Below are positions 16,419 through 23,411 of a stretch of 40,398 nucleotides of DNA, in pieces (within the stretch, counting starts at the first letter, position 1; every line of letters begins with the position of its first letter). The position numbers and the translations under genes are program-made. Source of the stretch: CAYXVU01 sp964468725 (GTDB taxonomy: Bacteria > Acidobacteriota > Blastocatellia > UBA7656); assembly GCA_964468725.1 (NCBI GenBank), contig CAYXVU010000023.1:1-40398 (forward strand), written 5' to 3'. Below the pieces are notes generated by a model, which ran no database searches, was not told the DNA's origin, and saw only the letters and a list, made by a program, of their open reading frames with translations.

Positions 16419-17543
16419 TCATCCTTTCGCCGCATCCGCTTTTTTGAGGTCGCCGAGGCTGACGTAACCGACGATCAAGCCATTGCTATCCAAAACGACG
16501 GCGCGGCCTAGCGAATTGGTTTCGAGCGCGGCATGCGCCTTTGCCAGGGGCGTTGACTGGCTCAAAAACATGTTGCTATCAACTGGACGCATGACGTCGC
16601 GCATCTGCAATTTCGGCCAGCGATCAGGGGGGACGGCTTTCAACTCTTCTAGTAAAAGCAAGCCATGTAATTGTCTCTCCAAAGAGATGGGGAAGCTGGT
16701 GTGATGATTGTTTTTGAGAACCTTTTCAATGAAGTCGCTCACCGTCATGGTAGGCGGCACCAGCACAACATCTCGATTCATCACCTCTTCAATCGTGCCA
16801 CGTTTGACGCGCAGGTTTCTGCTTGTCGCTCCGGCGCTGCTCCCTAACATGAGCGCCATCATCAACCCAATCGTCATGCTCCACATGCCTGTGATCCACT
16901 CTTGCCAGAGGAAAAAGTAGATGCCTGTAGCGATAAGCGTAATGGCAATGATGAGGCCGAATTTGAGAGCCTGTTGTGTCGCCGCGCGAAAATTTTTGTT
17001 TTGCTTCCACAGCAAGGCGCGCAGCACTCTGCCGCCATCGAGAGGCATACCGGGCAGCAGATTGTATCCGGCCAGAAACCAATTGATCAGTCCGAGATGG
17101 CGCAAAACTTGTCCGGAGCCTCTGTAGGGCGTACCAAAGAGGAGGAGCTGATTGACGGCAAAAAAGAGCGTGCCGAGCATAAAGCTGGCTGCCGGTCCAA
17201 CGACGGCGATTTTGAATTCGGCTGAGGGGTCAGCGGGTTGCCCCTCCAAAGTCGCCAGCCCTCCGAACATATATAACGTGATGTCGCGCGTGCCGACTCC
17301 TACAGTCCGCGCCATCAACGCATGCGCCAATTCATGGGCAATGACCGAGACGAATAGCAGGAGGCTGGTGACCAAACCGAGCGCCCAATACTCGACGGTG
17401 GCGAGCTCCGGGGCTTCGCGCGGCAACAGGCCTGAGGCAATAGCCCATGCATAAAAAGGGATGACCGGAATCCAACTGTAATGGGCGCGAATCGGAATGC
17501 CGAAGAGGCGACCGAGATAAAACGGTTTGAGATTGATGGCCAT
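16419..17543 (-). CDS. Site-2 protease family (M50) metalloprotease with CBS domains
   Basis: A 374-residue intramembrane zinc protease. HELAH supplies His70, Glu71 and His74, and NLLPGMPLDGG supplies Asp169. Hydrophobic segments near 23-40, 52-75, 112-135, 150-165 and 185-225 form the membrane core. The C-terminal third (about 245-370) holds two CBS motifs (VLVPPTMTVSDFIEK and GRAVVLDSNGLIVGYVSLG) that commonly bind adenine nucleotides and gate activity. Such proteases release membrane-bound regulators. The start lacks a clear ribosome site. It is convergent with the amidase gene and 181 bases from the divergent small membrane protein. The target is unknown. Confidence 0.93.
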   Translation of the reverse strand: MAINLKPFYLGRLFGIPIRAHYSWIPVIPFYAWAIASGLLPREAPELATVEYWALGLVTSLLLFVSVIAHELAHALMARTVGVGTRDITLYMFGGLATLEGQPADPSAEFKIAVVGPAASFMLGTLFFAVNQLLLFGTPYRGSGQVLRHLGLINWFLAGYNLLPGMPLDGGRVLRALLWKQNKNFRAATQQALKFGLIIAITLIATGIYFFLWQEWITGMWSMTIGLMMALMLGSSAGATSRNLRVKRGTIEEVMNRDVVLVPPTMTVSDFIEKVLKNNHHTSFPISLERQLHGLLLLEELKAVPPDRWPKLQMRDVMRPVDSNMFLSQSTPLAKAHAALETNSLGRAVVLDSNGLIVGYVSLGDLKKADAAKG

Positions 17544-17724
17544 GGTTGATTGACTCGCTTGCTGGATCAGCGCCCGCTGAAAAGTTTACTCTCGCAAGCG
17601 GCACGACTCAAAGCCATTTGGCTGATGGCGGAGAGGGCTGGAATAGACGCCTGCGAAAGCCTTCGCGTATACTGTGGGGCTTGGTGGCGCAAGCCGATTT
17701 TTTGCCGATCATTCAGGAGGGCCG

Positions 17725-17955
17725 TTGAATTTCTTCAGCATCCTTGCCGGTATGGCTGCGAGTTTCGCATTCTGGTTCATTGCTTCTTACTTTGTCGCCT
17801 ACTCTTTCGTCTGGGTCGAACATCGCTATCCGCAACTCTCCGGCTCGAAACAGATGCGGACAGGCGAAGTCATCATGTGCGGGGCGGTGGTCATTGTCGG
17901 CATCGCTATCGGCATCGGCGTCGCCAGTCTGTTATGGATGGAGCCGAAGGGCTGA
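17725..17955 (+). CDS. Small two-helix membrane protein
   Basis: A 76-residue protein starting at TTG 17725, four bases after a perfect AGGAGG; starting further upstream would ignore this site. Two transmembrane helices are clear: residues about 5-27 (ILAGMAASFAFWFIASYFVA) and about 50-70 (IMCGAVVIVGIAIGIGVASL), joined by a charged loop with EHRYPQLSGSKQMRTGE. No family was recognised. It stands alone between the divergent M50 protease and the prolyl oligopeptidase gene. Confidence 0.7.
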   Translation: MNFFSILAGMAASFAFWFIASYFVAYSFVWVEHRYPQLSGSKQMRTGEVIMCGAVVIVGIAIGIGVASLLWMEPKG

Positions 17956-18140
17956 AGCCGACTTCATCTGAGCTCATCTGCCTTCTACATCTCTCTCCGG
18001 GTCGGGAGAGGCAGAGAATCGCTCTCGCCCCTGCTTTCGGAGTCGAGCCGCTGAATGGAACTTCGTGAAACGAACTGCTTGCGCTATGGTTTCTCTATGA
18101 CCTGAATGATCCAATTTGATAAAACGGAGGTACAAATTGC

Positions 18141-20249
18141 ATGCGAAGAAACTGGCTGTCGCGAACCCTTACAAGAATGACGATCTTCGGAGTCCTTGCA
18201 TCCATGACGCTTTCATCATCTGCTCAAGAACATAAACCCTATCCGAAAACCCGCACTGATCCGGTTACCGAAACCCTGCATGGAGTCACCATCACCGACC
18301 CCTATCGGTGGCTGGAAGATCAAGACGGCCCGGCAACCCGCGCCTGGCTCAAAGAACAGATTGACTACACCAACGCGATGCTCGGCGCGCGACCGGAGCG
18401 CGCGGCGATCAAACAGCGTCTGGAAAAGCTCTTCAAAATTGACACACAGGGCGTCCCGACCGAACGCGGTGGGCGTTACTTCTATACCAAGCGTCGCGCC
18501 GACCAAAATCAGCCGGTCATTTATGTGCGAACCGGCTTGCAAGGCAAAGAAGAAGTCCTCCTCGATGCGAACGGTGCAAGCGCCGACAATACCCTCTCCT
18601 ACGGACTGGCTGACATCTCTGCGGACGGAAAGGTTGTCGCCTATACGGTTCGGCAAGGCGGCAAGGATGAAGTCGCCATTAAGCTGATGGACGTAGACAC
18701 GCGCAAAGAAGTGGCCGCAGGCTTACCCGAAGCGCGGTACTTCGGCATTTCGATCACCCCCGACAAGACCGGCCTCTACTATTCGCGTTTTGGTAAAGAG
18801 GGGCCGCGCGTTTACTACCATAAAGTCGGTACAGACGTGGCGGCGGACGCGAAGCTCTTTGGCGATGGCTATGGCGCAGGCTACATCATCGGCGCGGGGT
18901 TGACTCAAGACGGTCGCTACTTGATGGTGAATGTGTTTTACGGCTCGGCGGCTGACAAGACCGAAATCTGGGTACAGGATTTGGCCAACAAAGGCGAACT
19001 CAAACCGATTATCAAGGGTTTGATCGGCAGCTTCGGTGGCGCGATTGCCGCCGACAAGTTGTACGTGCAGACCAACTGGGAAGCGCCCAATTATCGCTTA
19101 CTCGAAATCGATCTGAAGAATCCCGCCCAACAACATTGGAAGACACTGATTGCCGAATCCGCAGCCGTGATGAGCAGCTTCAATCTGGTAGGCGGCAAAA
19201 TCTTCGTCAACTATCTGGAGAATGTCACCTCACAGTTGAAGATGTACGACACAAGGGGCAAGCTGCTGCGCGAAATCAAATTCCCGACCATCGGCAGCGC
19301 CAGCGTCATGATCGGCGATTGGGACAAATCGGAAGCCTTCTACACCTTCAACACTTTCGCTCAACCGACGACCATTTATCGCTATGACGTAGCGACCGGC
19401 AAACAGACGATCTTCGCGCAAATCAAAGTCCCGGTAAACAGCGCCCAGATCGAAGTCAAACAGGTATGGTATGAATCGAAAGACAGAACCAAAGTGCCGA
19501 TGTTCATCGTGCATAAGAAAGGCTTGGCGCTCGATGGCAAGCGTCCGACCTACTTGACCGGCTATGGCGGTTTCAATGTCAGCCTGACGCCGAACTTCTC
19601 TGCCACTGCCGCTTATTGGGCGGAGATGGGCGGCGTCTATGCCGTTCCCAATCTGCGCGGCGGCGGCGAGTTCGGCGAGAAGTGGCACAAAGCCGGAATG
19701 CTGGAAAAGAAGCAAAACGTCTTTGACGACTTCATCGCCGCCGCCGAATGGCTGATTGATAACCAATACACCTCGCCATCAAAGCTGGCGATTTCGGGCG
19801 GGTCGAATGGCGGCTTGCTGGTTGGCGCGGCGATGACACAGCGACCGGAACTCTATCAAGCGGTGATTTGCGCCGTGCCGTTGCTTGACATGGTTCGCTA
19901 TCAAAACTTTTTGGTGGCGCGTTTCTGGGTTCCCGAATATGGTTCGTCAGAAGACCCTGAGCAGTTCAAATACATTTACGCCTATTCGCCATATCATCAC
20001 GTCAAGCAAGGGGTGAAATATCCGGCTGTGATGTTCACGACCGGCGATAGCGACACGCGAGTTGCGCCGCTGCACGCGCGCAAGATGGCTGCCTTGATGC
20101 AAGCGGCAACTGGTTCAGAGCGCCCGGTCTTGCTCCATTACGATTTGAAGGCCGGGCATTCGGCAGGGCTGCCGGTCAATAAACAGATCGAAGACACCGC
20201 AGATAATTTGACATTCTTGTTTTGGCAGCTTGGTGTAGCGGTGAAGTAG
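18141..20249 (+). CDS. Exported S9A prolyl oligopeptidase
   Basis: A 702-residue member of the prolyl oligopeptidase family, close to the usual length of about 710. A signal peptide (about 1-29, SSAQE) is followed by the N-terminal YPKTRTDPVTETLHG and ITDPYRWLED, the seven-bladed propeller (about 90-420) and the alpha/beta hydrolase. The triad is Ser555 (SGGSNGG), Asp638 (GDSDTRVAP) and His673 (KAGHSAG), nearly the same spacing as pig POP. It should cleave short peptides after proline in the periplasm. GGAGG lies about ten bases before the ATG. The gene ends at a hairpin terminator shared with a convergent 29-codon ORF. Some fungal and plant POPs cyclise ribosomal peptides; nothing in this sequence alone shows that activity. 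Confidence 0.95.
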   Translation: MRRNWLSRTLTRMTIFGVLASMTLSSSAQEHKPYPKTRTDPVTETLHGVTITDPYRWLEDQDGPATRAWLKEQIDYTNAMLGARPERAAIKQRLEKLFKIDTQGVPTERGGRYFYTKRRADQNQPVIYVRTGLQGKEEVLLDANGASADNTLSYGLADISADGKVVAYTVRQGGKDEVAIKLMDVDTRKEVAAGLPEARYFGISITPDKTGLYYSRFGKEGPRVYYHKVGTDVAADAKLFGDGYGAGYIIGAGLTQDGRYLMVNVFYGSAADKTEIWVQDLANKGELKPIIKGLIGSFGGAIAADKLYVQTNWEAPNYRLLEIDLKNPAQQHWKTLIAESAAVMSSFNLVGGKIFVNYLENVTSQLKMYDTRGKLLREIKFPTIGSASVMIGDWDKSEAFYTFNTFAQPTTIYRYDVATGKQTIFAQIKVPVNSAQIEVKQVWYESKDRTKVPMFIVHKKGLALDGKRPTYLTGYGGFNVSLTPNFSATAAYWAEMGGVYAVPNLRGGGEFGEKWHKAGMLEKKQNVFDDFIAAAEWLIDNQYTSPSKLAISGGSNGGLLVGAAMTQRPELYQAVICAVPLLDMVRYQNFLVARFWVPEYGSSEDPEQFKYIYAYSPYHHVKQGVKYPAVMFTTGDSDTRVAPLHARKMAALMQAATGSERPVLLHYDLKAGHSAGLPVNKQIEDTADNLTFLFWQLGVAVK

Positions 20250-20250
20250 A

Positions 20251-20320
20251 AAAAACGCGGCGGTGATGGCGCTCTCTTCTGAGAGGTTGATCGCGCCCCC
20301 ACCGCCGCGCTCTTCTTTTA
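20251..20320. terminator. Bidirectional hairpin terminator between convergent genes
   Basis: A perfect 10-bp stem pairs CGCGGCGGTG (20256-20265) with CACCGCCGCG (20300-20309); an inner stem CTCTC/GAGAG lies at 20272-20285. Read on the minus strand the stem runs straight into six T, and on the plus strand into CTCTTCTTTT. It should end the oligopeptidase transcript rightward and the 29-codon ORF transcript leftward. The better T-run is on the minus strand, which supports real transcription of the small ORF. Confidence 0.85.
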
Positions 20321-20330
20321 TCGGTTCAAT

Positions 20331-20420
20331 CTATTCGCTGAGGGTTAAACCCGGAGCGATCACTGTTTCCATCTCTTCAATCGTCAGTTCCTCAATTGCG
20401 GTGTTTCTCTCGTCAGTCAT
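20331..20420 (-). CDS. 29-residue acidic peptide, RiPP-precursor-like
   Basis: A tiny leftward gene, below usual annotation cut-offs. ATG at 20420 is the only start in frame, since an in-frame TGA lies 39 bases upstream. AAGGAG sits six bases before the ATG, and a hairpin with a T6 tail follows the TAG. The peptide begins MTDERNTAIEELTIEEMETV and ends IAPGLTLSE. The stretch EELTIEEMETV resembles the acidic amphipathic leaders of many ribosomal peptides (pattern L-[ST]-x-E-E-[LM]-E-x-V). The last six residues, GLTLSE, equal the repeat unit of the subtilase at 23412-25484. No maturase or transporter gene is visible nearby. It may instead be a regulatory or orphan peptide; that it is translated is likely, its role unknown. 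Confidence 0.6.
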   Translation of the reverse strand: MTDERNTAIEELTIEEMETVIAPGLTLSE

Positions 20421-20796
20421 GGCCTTCTCCTTTTTTGTCGTTGTGTCTTTCGCTCATGAGCCTTATGGCATTCGTAACCGAGCATTTTGTTTTTCGTCTC
20501 CACTGCGCGTTACGCCATAGATCAGGGCAACCCTTGTGCCACAGCTTAGCGATTACGCACTGGCAGAGCCCCGCTATAAAACCAACAACTTAGCTGATGG
20601 TGGTTGAATGACTGCTGCCAAGCAAACTGAGTAGCGGGTATACGCCTCTCGGCGGCTTGTCAGTGCCGCGCCGCTAAAGCTTTTCAGATGTGCAGTTGGC
20701 TTATGAATAGGTAGCCACTACACAGGCGTGTAGCGACTATACAGGCTGGGTTGATTCGATTGCAGGAGGAATTACGTGAGCCGTTGGGTAGCAACC
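20421..20796. other. Intergenic region upstream of the 29-residue peptide
   Basis: About 376 bases between the GGDEF/EAL stop and the small peptide gene. It holds the pair of 17-base direct repeats at 20711-20746 and the ribosome site of the peptide. No other credible gene was found, and no sigma-70 promoter could be assigned with confidence. Confidence 0.4.
20711..20746. repeat. Pair of 17-base direct repeats
   Basis: GTAGCCACTACACAGGC at 20711-20727 and GTAGCGACTATACAGGC at 20730-20746 differ at two positions and have a 19-base period, close to two helical turns. They lie about 290 bases upstream of the small peptide start and 50 bases after the GGDEF/EAL stop. The spacing would suit paired binding by a dimeric regulator. 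Confidence 0.55.
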
Positions 20797-23352
20797 TTAC
20801 ATCGTATATTTGTTGATCGGCAGATTGCCGGTGTCTTGCGGAAAGGGAAGTTTGGTGAAGACATCAAAAGCTCGCCATTGCTGAAGCTGCTCAACCAGGC
20901 GTCCGGCCTCCGCCGCGCCCAGCGGTTTGGCGAACAGGTAGCCTTGCCCGTTGCCGCATTCGAGTTTTTGCAGTCGCTCGAGTTGTTCGGGCGTTTCGAC
21001 GCCTTCGGCAATGACGCTGAGTCCGAGATTGGCGGCCAGCACAACGATGGCTCGAATGATGTCAGCCTTCTCATGGCTTTCGACAATCCGCGTCACAAAA
21101 GAGCGATCAATCTTCAAGGTGTCTATGGGCAAGCGATGGAGATAGCTTAACGAAGAATAGCCAGTGCCGAAATCATCCATGCTGATCGGAAGTCCGAGAG
21201 CGCGCAGTTGATTGAGGGTCGCCGATGCGGCTTCGACATTCTCCATCACCACGCTTTCAGTGATTTCCAGTTTGATTTGATGGGCGGCAATGCCTGTGCG
21301 CTTGAGCGTATCGGTAATCTGTTCGACGAGATTATCCTGCGCCAGTTGTTTGCCGGAGAGGTTGACGCTGATCTGTAAGGGTAGCTCTTCTGACCTCGCC
21401 GCCTGCCACTTGCGCATCTGTTGACAAGCCTCTTCGAGAACCCATTGACCGATGGGAATGATGTAGCCGGTCTCTTCGGCGACCGGAATAAACTCGCTTG
21501 GGTTGACGAAGCCGCGTTCCGGATGTTGCCAGCGCAGCAAGGCTTCGAAGCCGACCAACTGCGCCGTATCTAGCGAGACGATGGGTTGGTAAACGAGAAA
21601 AAACTCCTGCCGTTCGACGGCGCGGCGCAGGTCGGTCTCCAGTTGTAAGAGCCGCAACGCTTGATCGTGCATGCTCTTATCGAATTGAGTGATTTTGGCT
21701 GTGCCGAGCGCTTTGGCGCGATACATGGCGGAGTCCGCGTCGCGCAAAATCTCTTCCGGCCTCTTATAATCCCGACTGCTCATGACGATGCCGATGCTGG
21801 CAGAGGTGAAGATTTCCTGATCCCCGATTTTGAAAGGGGCGGCCAACTCGCTTTGCAAGTTTTCGGCAAAGGCTGTCGCTTCGGCTGCGGTACGGATGTC
21901 TTCTAACAAGATGATGAATTCATCACCCCCCAGACGAGCCACGGTGTCCACCCCGCGCAAACGTCTTTCCAAACGGCGGGCGATGGCGATGAGCAGTTGA
22001 TCGCCGATATGGTGTCCGAGACTGTCGTTGATGACCTTGAAACGGTCGAAGTCTAAAAACAGCACAGCGAATTGCTGATGAGCGTGGCGTTCGGCGCGTG
22101 CCATGGCCAGTTTCAAGTGGTCAACGAAGAGCGCCCGATTGGGCAGTTCCGTCAACCCGTCATGAAGCGCATTGTGCGCCAGCTTCTGTTCGGCGCGTTT
22201 CCGATCCGTGATGTCTTGAATCTGAAAGATCAGGCTCGAAGAGTTGCTCTTGGCATCGCGCACCAGCGACGCGCTCAGCAGCGTCCATACCGTGTGTCCG
22301 AGCTTATGAACATAGCGTTTTTCAATGGGCGTAATGGAAGCGTCCTGTACCAGCAGTTGCGCCAGATGGCGGCTGGCCATATCCACATCATCCGGATGTG
22401 TGAGGGATTGAAAGTTCGTGGCCAACAACTCCGCCTGTGAATAACCGAGCAGATCGCAGAGCGCGCGATTGACCTGCAACCAAAGGCCATCGGGCGCAAC
22501 CAAAGCCATGCCAATAGCCGCGTAGTTGAAAGCGCTGCGAAAGCGCTCTTCACTCGCTTCGAGTTCTCGTGCATGTTGAGCCGCCTGTTGCGCTTGCGCT
22601 TCGGCAGCTTCCAACCGTTCGCGGTCGGCCCGCAATCGCTCTTCTGCCTGTTTGAAGTAGAAGTGCGCGGTCGCAAAGATGATGGCGACGATGGGCAAAG
22701 CCGCCAGCACCGGAACGATGCCGTATTCCTTACTGGCCAGATAGATCAGCCCCGCCGCCGATGCGCTTGCGGCAAAGGCCAAACCCGTCCACGAGTAATT
22801 CTCCCACCACAGCCGGAAGGGAGAGACCTGCTTTTTAAGCGCATGCAAGAGGGTGAGCAGCAAGGAACTGAGAACGAAGTGGCTGAGCGAGAAGATCAGC
22901 AGAGCCGCTATCAAAGCCGCGCTGCCGAATAATCCGACATTGGGCAGCCAGATGAGCAGTTTCTCGAAGAGGTTGGCCGAGATAAATATCGAAATCGCTG
23001 TCAAAGCGGGGCCGCCTAACCGGCTTGTCCATCGTTTTGAGGTGCGATAAGAGACCGCAAAGGCGTCCATCGTCGCCACCAGCATCGCAGCGGGCATCCC
23101 GCCAAACAGAGCCGCCAGAAAAACGAAGGTGTCGCAAGGCGAGATCAAAACTTGCGTGTCGGGAACGCGAATCGGTCGAAGCCCGGCAAAATAGGCCATC
23201 CCCATCAGAGCAACGAGTTTGAGGAGGTCTCCGCGATCCAGATGCGCCAACCCGACAATCGTATAGGCAAATGTCAGCCCGCCAAGCGCCGTTGTACTCC
23301 ACCAGTAGGCGCGTGCCGCACGATTGTAATCTGACATTTCGATCAGTCGCAT
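20797..23352 (-). CDS. Membrane-bound PAS-GGDEF-EAL cyclic-di-GMP protein
   Basis: An 851-residue signalling protein. The first 235 residues contain about seven hydrophobic helices forming a membrane sensor. A coiled segment (235-265) is followed by a PAS domain with PAC (about 265-385, ERFRSAFNYAAIGMALVAPDG). The GGDEF domain (about 395-555) has an intact RLGGDEF, and the EAL domain (about 565-825) has GFEALLRWQHPERG, ITESVVMENVE, DDFGTGYSSLSYL and IAEGVET. Both catalytic signatures look complete, so it could make and degrade cyclic di-GMP, with PAS or membrane input setting the balance. No clear ribosome site precedes ATG 23352; ATG 23337 is an alternative. It begins 60 bases after the exported subtilase stop, so the two may be co-transcribed. 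Confidence 0.94.
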   Translation of the reverse strand: MRLIEMSDYNRAARAYWWSTTALGGLTFAYTIVGLAHLDRGDLLKLVALMGMAYFAGLRPIRVPDTQVLISPCDTFVFLAALFGGMPAAMLVATMDAFAVSYRTSKRWTSRLGGPALTAISIFISANLFEKLLIWLPNVGLFGSAALIAALLIFSLSHFVLSSLLLTLLHALKKQVSPFRLWWENYSWTGLAFAASASAAGLIYLASKEYGIVPVLAALPIVAIIFATAHFYFKQAEERLRADRERLEAAEAQAQQAAQHARELEASEERFRSAFNYAAIGMALVAPDGLWLQVNRALCDLLGYSQAELLATNFQSLTHPDDVDMASRHLAQLLVQDASITPIEKRYVHKLGHTVWTLLSASLVRDAKSNSSSLIFQIQDITDRKRAEQKLAHNALHDGLTELPNRALFVDHLKLAMARAERHAHQQFAVLFLDFDRFKVINDSLGHHIGDQLLIAIARRLERRLRGVDTVARLGGDEFIILLEDIRTAAEATAFAENLQSELAAPFKIGDQEIFTSASIGIVMSSRDYKRPEEILRDADSAMYRAKALGTAKITQFDKSMHDQALRLLQLETDLRRAVERQEFFLVYQPIVSLDTAQLVGFEALLRWQHPERGFVNPSEFIPVAEETGYIIPIGQWVLEEACQQMRKWQAARSEELPLQISVNLSGKQLAQDNLVEQITDTLKRTGIAAHQIKLEITESVVMENVEAASATLNQLRALGLPISMDDFGTGYSSLSYLHRLPIDTLKIDRSFVTRIVESHEKADIIRAIVVLAANLGLSVIAEGVETPEQLERLQKLECGNGQGYLFAKPLGAAEAGRLVEQLQQWRAFDVFTKLPFPQDTGNLPINKYTM

Positions 23353-23411
23353 GGATGGGTTCTTCGTTCGTCTATGGATTCGGAGAAACGAGGTATCAAG
23401 ACAGCCACAGG

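Noticed and set aside
20263..20520. 85-codon rightward frame opposite the 29-residue peptide
   Set aside because: It runs through the terminator hairpin, has no ribosome site and is the antisense of the better-supported peptide.
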